A program made the translations under genes and the position numbers. From assembly GCA_964036155.1 (NCBI GenBank), contig OZ038422.1:18499201-18563200 (forward strand): a stretch of DNA of 64,000 nt, in the 5' to 3' direction. Numbering within the stretch: the first letter of the stretch is position 1; every line of letters begins with the position of its first letter. Of this stretch, positions 1 through 10,047 are shown piece by piece. Below the pieces are notes generated by a model. The model ran no database searches, was not told where the DNA came from, and worked only from the letters and a program-made list of their open reading frames with translations. The DNA comes from Diploscapter coronatus. Lineage: Eukaryota > Nematoda > Chromadorea > Rhabditida > Rhabditidae.

Positions 1-1048
1 CTCAATACCTGTACTGATATGAACAAATCTTTTAACGCCCGTGTAATTCCTGTTTACGATGCTTTCGAGCAGAGTTGCAGTGGAAATGATGTTGTCTTTG
101 ATGGTATCAATGCGATGTCTGTAGGACTCGTCCACATGAGTTATAGCAGCAAAGTGAATCACCATATCGACCTAGTTTTAAGCTTGGATACAATTTTAAG
201 ATACTCCTTATTTTACCTGGTGTTGCCGAAAGCATTGATCTAACGTTGGCTGATCTTCCAAATTTGCCTCAACGAAGACATATCTGTTCGAGTCTCGAAC
301 CCTTTTGTCCACATGCGACTGCTTCGCCCCAAAATCCAATTTATCGAAATTCACTATTCTGAAATGAATTGCATTTCAGTGTCTGGTAAATGGTAGGATA
401 ATTTAAGTAGATTATATTATGGTTACTCAGCTTTACAACTATGTCAGGAGAACCACTTTCCATCAAGATCATAATTTTAGGTTCAAATCTTGATAAGCTT
501 GATTCTTGGCTTTCATTTCAGTGGCTGGATTAGAGTTCAGAATTTAGAAGGAAAATGCAATGTGAATGTCTGAACTCTGAGATGATCAGATATTCGATCT
601 TGACAGTCAATGGTCTTTAGCTATTCGAGGACAGTCAAAGTACCACCCTGACAATTTTCATCGGGCTTCAAACGTAATTGAAAGGAGCAAGACAATCATG
701 GGAAGAAAAGAATGGTCGACCATCAGCATAACATTCTTTCATATTAGTATTTTGGAAAATCCTAGAAGGATAGTCTCGCTCCACTCGTTTACTTTGAAGA
801 TCAAAGAACGATAGTGGTACGTGAGAACGAACTCTCAAGCCTGGACACTATATTTCCTGTGATACCTTCTTGATAAACTATTGGAAAGATCTCAAAATTC
901 AGTAGACTAAAAAACCATATTCTGATAACAACCGCAACTGCACTCACTTTGTCTGTTTCCAGTGGTCGTAGATGTAATTGATGAAATTGGACCCGATGAA
1001 CCCGCAGCCGCCCGTTATGAGAACGGAATGCGGCTGTTCTTCCTGCAT
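1..1048 (-). CDS. dTDP-glucose 4,6-dehydratase-like (TGDS/RmlB type), 5' part, 3' end off window
   Basis: Short-chain NAD-dependent nucleotide-sugar dehydratase; in nematodes this family (rml-2) feeds dTDP-rhamnose synthesis in the cytosol. Three exons join in frame: 948-1048, 217-358 and 1-171 (138 codons so far). The first exon has the Rossmann dinucleotide motif VLITGGCGFIGSNFINY near residue 10. The second gives NFDKLDFGAK and the third VIHFAAITHVDESY, all family hallmarks. The catalytic Tyr-x3-Lys would lie beyond the left edge. I chose the ATG at 1048 because the open frame upstream of it is low-complexity. A long purine-rich stretch (pyrimidine on this strand) lies upstream. The family call is firm; the exact substrate is inferred. 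Confidence 0.88.
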
Positions 1049-1099
1049 GAGAGCAGTGGACTGACGGGCTGGCACGAAATGAGCCTGAGCTGGAAGGGA

Positions 1100-1950
1100 A
1101 TCAGATGGAGGTGCAGGGGAAACGATCGATAGATTCGAGGACCAGAACAGGTTCAGAACAATGCGGACATAGTACGAGGATTTGAGAGGGACGAGAGTGA
1201 CCAGGAAAAAAGTGATAGCCACAGGCAAAGCAGAAGTGGCAGTGATGTGGCAGATTAGGAAGAAAGCAGACAGAAGATGAGAGAAAAGGCCGATTGGAGA
1301 GAGACAGACGGGAGGAGAAAAGACGACAAAGGGATAGGACGATGATAAAGAATGGAAGGGAGGAGGAAGGGGGGCTAGTTAACGGGAGACGGCTAATGGA
1401 AAGGGCTTGAGAAGCTGCAGATATCGAGGCAGAGGGGCAGAAGCAGACCGAGGAGACGCCAAGTTGCTTGAATCCATGAGACAAAGACAGACTGTTTAGG
1501 GGGGAAAGGGACAACTTGGTAGAGAGGCAGGGGGAAACCAGTTAGGAGATTACTGTTAGAGGAACGAGGATAGATGAAGACTTGGGTGGATGACGAGGGA
1601 AAGATGAGAAGATATGGACGAGGAAAACGGGATCCGCGACGGGTTAAGAAGTAAGAAGCTGTAGAAGCGAAAAAAAAAAATCCGAATCCGATGGCAGCGG
1701 GCAAAAATCATACTGTCACACAGATTAAAACAGGGGAAATGACGCAAAACAGGCAGAAGATCGAGAATGAGACAGGGACAGAGATGGAGGCAGACAAAAG
1801 GAGTGGATTCGAAATGGGAAGAAAGGGAGAAGGGAGGAATGAAGGAGAGGGGAGGGCAGGACAGCCAGAGACAGAGACAGAGACAGAGACAGAGAACCCG
1901 TCGGAAGGCAGCCGTAGGCCGCAAGTCGAGGGATGGCAAGGATGCCCTTC
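1100..1950 (-). promoter_or_regulatory. Pyrimidine-rich upstream tract of the dehydratase gene
   Basis: The plus strand is strongly purine-rich for about 850 bases, so the coding strand of the downstream minus gene is C/T-rich. Open frames here are composed almost only of Ser, Leu, Phe, Pro and Cys and look like by-products of composition. It is probably promoter or 5' untranslated DNA; similar tracts precede other genes in the window. Confidence 0.4.
1865..1894. repeat. (GACAGA)n microsatellite
   Basis: About five tandem copies of a GACAGA hexamer inside the purine-rich tract. Confidence 0.85.
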
Positions 1951-3101
1951 AAATGGTCTGCAACTGTCTCTGCATGCATTCACACATTTCAATGGTTCAC
2001 TAACTATGGCCTAATATATGCTGTTGCAAATAAAGAACCCGAAAATTTTGGACAGATGATGATAACTTTCTTTAGAACAAATGTCGTCGACCTTTTCTTT
2101 TAACAAACACTGAAAGCCAAGGATCTATGTTTCTAGCATCAATTATAAATATATCTGGCCCATCTGAGACTTTACTAATCATTATAAATCTTTATCAATC
2201 AAAAGCTAAAGAAATAACCCACAGTATTGATTAAAAATCCTTCACGTGCTTTCGACTTTCAAAACCTATTCTCAATATAAATATATAAATCTTATCATGG
2301 AACACAAGACTATGATAGACGTAGTATTATGAAAAATAATTAGAGGAGATATTTGACTTATCCTTAGTTATACGTTGCATCATGTTAGGGCCAAATATAT
2401 CGTGAGATTTTCATACCACTCATAAGTAAACGGTTTATGTTCTAAAATTGTCGACTAAATTGAGACAGTGACTGGGTAGCCAACTAAATGTGAATGCGAT
2501 AATAACTCTTTGTGGAAGGAGATACAAAAGAAGAAGCAGAAGAAGAGGCTGGGCAAAAGGCTTTGCTTTGCATACAAAACTAAAACTGCTTCCATTCAAA
2601 ACGAGATCTCGATTCGCATACAAGTCAGTCTGACAGCCAGAAAGTCAGATGCAAGAAAGCAGTAAATCCCCCCACTAAATCCTTCCAAACAAAGTCTGTC
2701 TTTATCCCCAACAGCCTAGCAGCCAGTCGCATTCCCCATTACTTTCTCGCTTTTTATTCACTCAATCTTCACTTTTTTCGCTTATTTTCTCGTTCTCTAA
2801 GTCGTCCCAGTCCAAATAATAAAAAGTTGGACATTCGTTACACAAGCGGCTAATTTATAATGACCATTTCTACTTCATCGAGGCACACAGACATAAACAA
2901 TTATACAAGAACAGACAGACAGATAATAGTAACTGTCACCGCTCAAAATACAATACAAGATATGGTATATTATCATATCTCAACTAATTTAGGAGATGTA
3001 TTACAAAGTGAGCTAGTTTACAATAGACAATAAGCTATTTTAAAATTCAAAATCGTATACAGTGGAGCACAAACGTTTGGAATTCATTCATGATTTTCTT
3101 A
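1951..3101. other. Intergenic, no gene seen
   Basis: AT-rich DNA with many stops in all frames. A short pyrimidine-rich patch lies near 2690-2815 on the plus strand, but no coding exon follows it. I see nothing else that I can support. Confidence 0.5.
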
Positions 3102-3391
3102 TAAGGGAACCTTTTTAGGGTCCCGTGAAATTTCGGAACGAGAAGTAGGCTCATTTGAAAGAACATAAAAATTCTGAGTCAATTCATGTAACTTTTTCAG
3201 CAACAACAAATATCCTCAGCAGGTGACTAATTTACAAAACCGATTTCTTTGTATAGACAATGGAGACTTTTTGCAATTTTTCATTTTTATTGAAAAAGTT
3301 ACACGAATCGACTCCGAATTTTATGCTCTTTCAAATGAGCCTACTTCTCGTTCCGAAATTCCACGGGACCCTAAAAAGGTTTCCTTGTTAG
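3102..3391. mobile_element. Foldback MITE, family A copy 1
   Basis: Almost the whole element is one long inverted repeat. The left arm begins TAAGGGAACCTTTTTAGG and the right arm is its near-perfect reverse complement ending at about 3391. The arms are about 100 bp or more and flank a short unique centre. No coding capacity. Related copies lie at 9018-9361 (diverged) and 47127-47410, the latter with its centre in the opposite orientation. Confidence 0.85.
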
Positions 3392-3900
3392 TAACTAACT
3401 AGCTCGTTTACTTTCATGAATGACTTTAACAAAAATTGAAAATGATTAACATTCAATTTCATTTAAAAGTGTACAAACTATATGAAGTTTCAATATGAGT
3501 CATGTTCTGTTCCAAACTTTTGGGTGCCACTGTAGGTTCAATTTTAATAAACTTAGCTAAATTTCTAGAGACAAGGATCAAATTTTTCAGGGTCTGTGTA
3601 GTTCTCTCCCACTCTCCAGTGAGCCACTCTTCCTTTTTCGTTGTCAAATTCGAAATTAGCCTACATATTTTTGGTCAAATATGAAATTGACGTACATTGC
3701 GTATTTTATTTCTGCAGGAAAGAACAACTCACTGTGCATAAATAAAGAATGGGAGAGAACTGCACAGACCCAGTTTTTCAACGAGGGAATACCATATTTG
3801 TGTGAAATGTAATGCATGAAGATCAACCTTGACTTAAACGAATGACGAATTTAAAAAAGCGAGTATTTCAGGGATGCATGTTGCCAGAGTTTATAATAGA

Positions 3901-3986
3901 CAGACCTAGGGAGGACTATCGTCAGAAACCTCTTGTGACCTACCCCCATAGATTTTTTCGTCTGACGAAAATGATCCCTAGGTCTG
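3901..3986. mobile_element. Small hAT-type MITE with 8-bp target duplication
   Basis: 86 bp with 12-bp terminal inverted repeats CAGACCTAGGGA. It is flanked on both sides by an identical 8-bp direct repeat, ATAATAGA, at 3893-3900 and 3987-3994. The CAG start and 8-bp duplication are typical of the hAT superfamily. A related longer element sits at 29522-29711. Confidence 0.85.
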
Positions 3987-3994
3987 ATAATAGA

Positions 3995-4600
3995 GAAACT
4001 CAATTTGAATCTATATTTTTGATTTCATTATTTTAAGCCTAAATTCAATTTACAAACTATCAAAGAAGGGATGATATTTAAATCTAATAAGAATACCAGA
4101 ACACGACGAATAGGGGAAAACGGAAAGAATTCGAAGAAGGTGAAGAATTGATTTCCTCGACATCAATCAATGAGATCAGCTAGAGGAGGGACAGAGATAA
4201 AGCAGAAGGAGAGAGGAAAGAGAAAGAGAGGAAGGAAAGTCGAATCGAAATAAACCCAATCGAATCCCAGTCCTGATCCTAATCAGAACGATGACTTCCA
4301 ACTTTCAAACTTTCCTTCGTTTTCCCCTTCTCCTTACTCTCCAATTCATATCACACTTTCATGCGTTTGTTATATCATTATCCAGTCGTTCTGCGACGGC
4401 AGCAGGGCAACTGACACTGTCAAACGTAAATGTGACTTCTTGGAAGTTTTTGTCCATCCAAAGACCATTTGGAAAACTTGAACAATTGTTTGTCAGCACC
4501 TTCTTTCAAAATTGTCCGAACCTTTCAAGAAGTCATCGAATATTCATAGAAATTGTCATTCAGGCTAGAGTACTTCCTTTCATTCACCAGTCATTGTCAT
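3995..4600. other. Intergenic 3' to the MBL gene
   Basis: No convincing exon. It includes a purine-rich stretch at about 4130-4250. The plus-strand open frame across 4291-4677 overlaps the final exon of the minus-strand gene and has no supporting splice structure. Confidence 0.5.
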
Positions 4601-7186
4601 TTAGTGTTTGTTTGAGCATTGGAATGCCATTTTCCGCTTGTTGCCAACTCGGAAAGGAGGCCCATGTCCAGGAATGATCCAGTCAGTCCAGCAGGCGATC
4701 GTCCTCCTGGCCTCCCTCTGCTGCTGCTCGTCCGCAGCCAGAGGCACCCACATCATTGGATGCAGTTGGTCCTCTTCACGCATGTAAATGTCGCCTAGAA
4801 TACAAGTTGATTTGATCGTTAAATTTCTAGATTTTACTTTTAAAATAATCATCGAAAACTATATTGTCGTGAACGATAAATCACGGTTTTGGTAAATAGA
4901 AGCCATTTATAAAGGTTCTTTTACCATCAATGACTAAAATTTAATTATTTTGTGAGTCTGTCATTATGCCTAATTTATAATTCAATAAAAATCTTCATCA
5001 ATCTGGTGGTATCAGCGAAATAGTTTCAATATTTAATACTGTACTCTTGGTTAGATAAAGATCCAATTGTTTATCTTTGATGATAATTCGTAATTTTAGC
5101 GATTCACTATTCTCTCATAGCTCTATGACGAGGAAAAAAATCATAGGAAAAAACGATACGAAGAATTAAGGGAATAAATCTTTCCAAAATTGACACAAAT
5201 TTTCAGTCTGAAGTAGGTATCAAGATGAATAGTTATGTCAAAAACCATGTAGAATAATTTTGGATGGAGTTAAGGAATCAAACAGATGTCAATACGATTC
5301 ACCTCGATTTTAGGCGTCTGTAACTTTAATAAAACCATTATTATCGATAGATCGAATTTATGTCTCTAATAGCAATTTAATTGTAGTTTTCATTTGATAT
5401 CACACTTTGTTCATTCCAAGGTTTATGTCTATGCTAGAGAAATATTTTCTAAACGAGTTTACCGGAAATAACAGTTCTTCCCATTTTCTGTTCATTGTCC
5501 ACGAATACTGCAATGTCATTGGACGTGTGTCCGCTTGCTTTGAACAATGCCACATTCTTCGTTAAAGTATGCCAATCCCTCTAAACTCGTCTCATTGCAT
5601 CACTGGATGTCTTGTTTGTGATAACTTACATCAAAGAGACTCGACAGATTGAATCGTGTTTTGTGGTGGATGTAGAAGCTGGAGAAGTGGATTGCGTCGG
5701 GATAGTCGTGCGTTCCTCCCAAAATAGCTTGAAGTAAAAGAAGAATAATGATGTAATTGTCTACCGAAATGATCAGGATGTCCGTGAGTCGTGATGACAA
5801 TATCTATGGCGGGTGGAGTTATTCCGTGAGTCAGTAGACCTCAAACTAATTCATTTTCTCTTTATCTTTAATCGCTTCCAATCAAGTTTCTACCTTCCAG
5901 AATTGATCTTCGTCCATTTATGTCTGTACCCAGCCCTGTGTCCACAAGAATTCTCTTCCCGTCATCTTCGATCAATGTTATTGTAGACACAAATTCATAT
6001 GCGCCATCACTCGTCTGTTCGGCAGATCCCTAATTTGATATTGTAAATTCCTTTAGTTGTCTAAATTAACATTTCTGATAACTATTATTCTGGCTCTATC
6101 CTGTCTAAGGTCTCCTCCATCTTTCACCAAATTGTCTTCCCTGCTCATTTGCTGTATGACCTGACTCAACTGCGAACTGAGTTCTTTCATTTTATTTTCG
6201 TAGGAACTAATCGCACTCGATTCGGATGCAGATTCTGAACTAGTTACGTCAATGGCAAGATTAAAAAAATGATGCGAGAAAAAGAGAGACTAGAGAAATA
6301 GAAAGGGAAAAGACTTGGGAAGGAAAGGGAAGGCAAAAGCAGGTTTGGATGACTTGGATGGCGAGAATCAAGCAGAGGGGATGCGATTGTGGAGAATGGG
6401 GAGGGGAGGAGAGAGAAGAGATCGAATCCGGATGACCAGATTAGCTCCCCCTTTCTTCTGCATTATCAGCTGCTAACAGCGCCTTGTTCGACTTTCTGTC
6501 TTTCTCAATCTCTTCCGATTTTCAATAATCCCTTCATTTTTCCCCTTTCTCACGTTCTCTCATTCCATCGCATTCCTTTCCTCCAAAATCATCCAGACTC
6601 TTTTACCATCGGACTGTGTTATTCCTCGTCCAAATATAGTTCGAAAAATGTGTGAGCTGATCCTTGGATTTTTACGTCTCATGTTACATAAGATGTTACG
6701 ATTGAATAAATAATTGAATAAAAATTATTACTCAAAATTGGACTATCTGCATCAACGAAATCCAGAAGAGATTGCCAAAGACGGAAAATTTTGATTAGTA
6801 AATTAAAAACTGATTGATGATAAGATTAAAAAAAAAAATATATATATATATATATCCAAGAAAAATGACGAAAACACAGTCTCACCATCGTCTCTGTTTT
6901 TGCTTCGCGATTTCGTATTCGATTTCTCATCCATCGATTTCCACTCGGACGACGCAAACTGAAGCCGTTTATAATGGATGTGTGTGTGTGTGTGGGCAGC
7001 AATTGCCGATTTCCTTACAAATAAATCCTCGTCTTCATCAGACAGGGCGGTGATGATGGGCGGTAGAGGGGGAGATGGCGAGGATAGCGAAGCATGAGAC
7101 ATCGATGGCAAGGATGACAAGGATGATACGGATGGCAGGGAAGGCAACGATGACTCCAATCGACTCTCACGACGCTTTATGAACAT
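4601..7186 (-). CDS. Metallo-beta-lactamase-fold hydrolase, MBLAC1/SWIP-10-like
   Basis: Spliced model: 6886-7186, 6071-6234, 5894-6029, 5765-5839, 5630-5727, 5463-5580, 4601-4794; 362 codons in frame. The C-terminal part is an MBL domain: ITLIEDDGKRILVDTGL, the metal motif THGHPDH (HxHxDH), then KASGHTSNDIAVF and IIPGHGPPFRV near the end, the last being a signature of vertebrate MBLAC1 and C. elegans SWIP-10 (glial protein protecting dopamine neurons; MBLAC1 is linked to histone mRNA 3'-end processing). The N-terminal roughly 110 residues are Ser/Pro-rich and charged; they are joined through a 650-bp intron and are less certain. A start at 6190 would give the bare domain. A potential extra intron (GTAAGG..TTCAG) would remove the CA-repeat-encoded His/Thr stretch. 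Confidence 0.82.
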
Positions 7187-7385
7187 CTAATATCCTATGT
7201 TCAGCACTAAGATACCACAATAGGGTTTTGGTCAAATCAACTACTAGGCGTGAAGTATAATATGCAATAATGTGTAACCCAATGTAGAATAGGCTATTTG
7301 TTGGGAGGGGGAAAAATAATGAAGATGAAGAATGCTCTGCACACTTTTCCTATGAATTATTGCATTTTCATGTACTACACTTTAC

Positions 7386-7860
7386 AAAGGATCGGCATGA
7401 GCCGGAGCTTCGCTTTCGAAAATACACCTATACCAAGTGATAGCCGATAATGAGAGAATTCGAAATATACAAGCAATTTTCGCCCAAATACAGTAATCCA
7501 CAAATTTGCATCATGCTCGAATATTTCTAGACTATTTTATAGCGCTTTAACAGTGCATATCGTTTGTGTCATACGCTCATTTGAATATTTGTAGAAGTAA
7601 GTTTTTCTCGAAATCGCCTAATTAAAGAGAAACAAAGAGTGCGGCCGATTTTTGCTTTACAAAGTGGGTGGAGCTTGCGGACTCTACACATGTCCTACTC
7701 GCCCTCTTTCGGACCCTTACGTTCTGAGCATGTTGCAAATTCGTGGATTACTGTATCTGGGCGAAAATTACTTGTATATTTCGAATCCTCTCATTATCGG
7801 CTATCACCTGGTATAGGTGTATTTTCGAAAGCGAAACTCCAGCTCATGCCGATCCCTTGC
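7386..7860. mobile_element. MITE with ~130-bp terminal inverted repeats (family B)
   Basis: The left arm starts near GGATCGGCATGAGCC and runs through a CCTATACC block and an ATACAGTAATCCAC block. The right arm carries the same blocks reverse-complemented, ending GCCGATCCCTTGC. The arms are over 85% alike by eye with an AT-rich unique centre. No open frame of its own. It abuts the stop of the adjacent minus-strand open frame. Confidence 0.8.
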
Positions 7861-8538
7861 TAGTTCAGCTGATCTAAGCAACATCGACTTGCCTGTATCA
7901 TATCAGCCAATTGCCTGTATTCCGACATCAAATTCCTAGCCCTCGTCCTCTCCTTGGCAACTCCTCTGTTATTCGGTCGAATGGCTACTTTCGTCTCACT
8001 TTCAGTTCCAATTGGAATTCGTTCCCGATCCCGATTCACTTGATGAATCTTCATGTCAACTCTTTTCTGAAATGAATCTGACCTCGGAGGAAATTCTTGA
8101 ATAAAACGAACGGCAGTGCCCAATGCAAGGTTTGGTCGAAAAGCGCTACTCCGATTATTCACTTCTGGTTGCACAACAGCCATCTACAAATTTGTCACTT
8201 ATTGGTAATTTCTGAATCAAGGTTGCTAGAAGCTCCAACTCTGTAAGACACAAAATTTCCAGTTTTTCTTCAAAAGTATTTCGATTTCAACTTTTAACTT
8301 TCTCAAGCTGTTTTACCATTCCTCCCTGCGGTAGCATATTGAAGTCAAGCATTCCGTCGTCGGTCTTCTCGATCGATTCAATAGGGACTCGCTCAAGAAT
8401 CGGTGTTCCCCTTCTTCGAACAAAATCCCTCAATTCTTCCTGTTCCCACTTGTCCAATGTAGCGATAAGCTCTTTCGATAGCACTAAAATTGTTTCTCCT
8501 TGCAGACTAATTTTTAAGAAGAATATAATTAAGTTCAA
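7860..8538 (-). CDS. Unrecognised protein, two candidate exons
   Basis: Two minus-strand open stretches look coding in composition and codon use. The upstream one (about 8287-8515, acceptor AATTAG) encodes a charged segment including KWEQEELRDFVRRRGTP and ERVPIESIEKTDDGMLDF. The downstream one (7860-8183, acceptor TTTGTAG before an ATG) encodes AVRFIQEFPPRSDSFQKRV and a basic, probably helical tail, RERTRARNLMSEYRQLADM or similar in register. A donor GTAAAA after GGM would connect them in frame, but I cannot prove it. No family recognised. The reading ends where a MITE begins, so the 3' end may have been altered by insertion. Upstream exons may exist near 8.6-9.5 kb. Confidence 0.4.
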
Positions 8539-8652
8539 ATTCTAACTCCAACCATAGTAACTACAAAATGGAATGATATTATGATGACGATGATGATTAA
8601 ATTTAATTTTTGTCGCAACCATCTTTGCGCCTTTTTTCTGTTCTTAGACACT

Positions 8653-8897
8653 CTTGTGTATCTATGATGACTAATTTAATGCTGGAGCAAAGACAGATAC
8701 ACAATTGCCCTATTATATGATTACTAATGCTTCTGGAATTTTCCCGCTTACAAGCCCCTATATAAGAGGTGCTCCCTTTGCCTTCCGCTGTTCTTCTTCT
8801 TCTTCCTTGTTAAGGTGGTTACTATTATAACTCTTATTGATTGCTATTGAACTGTAAGATAATAAAGTCTGCGAACAAACATTCACGACCACAACAA
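8653..8897 (+). mobile_element. Possible solo LTR
   Basis: The stretch has an LTR-like order: a TG start, a TATA box (CCCTATATAAGAGG near 8757), a pyrimidine run, then AATAAA near 8862 followed by TCTGCGAAC and a terminus rich in CA. No target duplication could be settled and no internal retrotransposon genes are seen. It could instead be an ordinary TATA promoter. Confidence 0.3.
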
Positions 8898-9017
8898 TTT
8901 TCAATAATATTATTATTATCTAGTATTGTTCTAATTTACCTTATCTGTATCTAGCAATAGTTCGCTTTTCACTTATCAATCATAAATTAGCAAAATAACT
9001 CACAAAAGAATCTTTTC

Positions 9018-9361
9018 AGGATCCCTGGAATTCATAAAAGAAAGTAGGTACATATGAAAAAGCAAAACATTCGGAGTGGGTTGATGTAATTTTTTTCAAC
9101 AAAAATGAATACCTGCAGTAGATGGCTAGCTTTGAGAGCCAACTTCTTTGTATTAAAAATGCATTTATGTTAATTTCTGCAATACTCTTTGTATAAATGT
9201 AATTTCTAATACAAAGATTAAATATATAGATTAGGCATCTGCTATGGATATTCATTTTTGTGTGAAAAAGGTATGCCAATTCACTCAGTATTTTGCACTT
9301 TCAGATACACCTACTCTCGCCTCGAAATTCAACGGGACCCTGTAAAGAGCTCCTTGTCAGA
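9018..9361. mobile_element. Foldback MITE, family A copy 2 (diverged)
   Basis: The ends resemble the element at 3102-3391: TCTTTTCAGGATCCCTGGAATT on the left and AACGGGACCCTGTAAAGAGCTCCTTG on the right, with internal blocks for the Phe-rich arm and ATGAATA. Arms are much more diverged than in the other copies. Confidence 0.6.
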
Positions 9362-10047
9362 AAAATGAAAGAGTTATTATAAGCAACATCCCAATAAAAC
9401 ATACAGTAAGGTGGATGAGTAGTAGGGTAGCTGTGCACATGCAATGATTGCAGATAGAGCAGGAGAAATATCATGAGTGCATTGTAGAGAAAATAGCTGA
9501 CAGTCGGAATGGGGAAGGGAATCGATAGTGAAATAAAGTAGCAGCTGAGGCGGAATTGAATGGAATGACTTTGGACTGAATGCTGAATGACTGAATGAAA
9601 TGACCCGAATCTCCCTGCACCAAGCCGATTCAAGAATCGAGAATCAAGTGAGTCGAATGAGTAAAGAGAGGAGAAGTGAGAGGGAAGGGAATGAGAAGGG
9701 AAGAGAGTCACAATCGAGATGGAGACTGACTGTCTGTAGTGGAATCGTGAAAATTAGCAGCTTCACTATTTACCTTACTGCAAGCTAATAGAAAGATATT
9801 TATTGTTTTTACACTTTGTTGAATTTTTAATAAGAAAAAACTATTGCATAGATTGCGCGACTGCAGTTTATGTCGTTTTAAGTCGATAATTGTACTTATT
9901 AAAGAGAGTTCGTAGGGTTACAACGAACTACTAATGAACGAGTCAAAATGAAAAAGAACGAAAGTAGCGATGTATTCTAATTTTGGCTTTCAAATCACAC
10001 AACAAGATAATTGAGCAGGAATAAAACTAATTATTAGATCGAAGATT
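9362..10047. other. Intergenic with purine-rich tract
   Basis: About 9440-9720 is purine-rich on the plus strand, so pyrimidine-rich on the strand of the minus gene to its left. The remainder is AT-rich with no exon seen. Confidence 0.45.

Noticed and set aside
1101..1939. Several overlapping 100-137-codon open frames on both strands
   Set aside because: They arise from the purine/pyrimidine skew; the translations are almost only Ser/Leu/Phe/Pro or Glu/Arg/Gly and have no splice structure.
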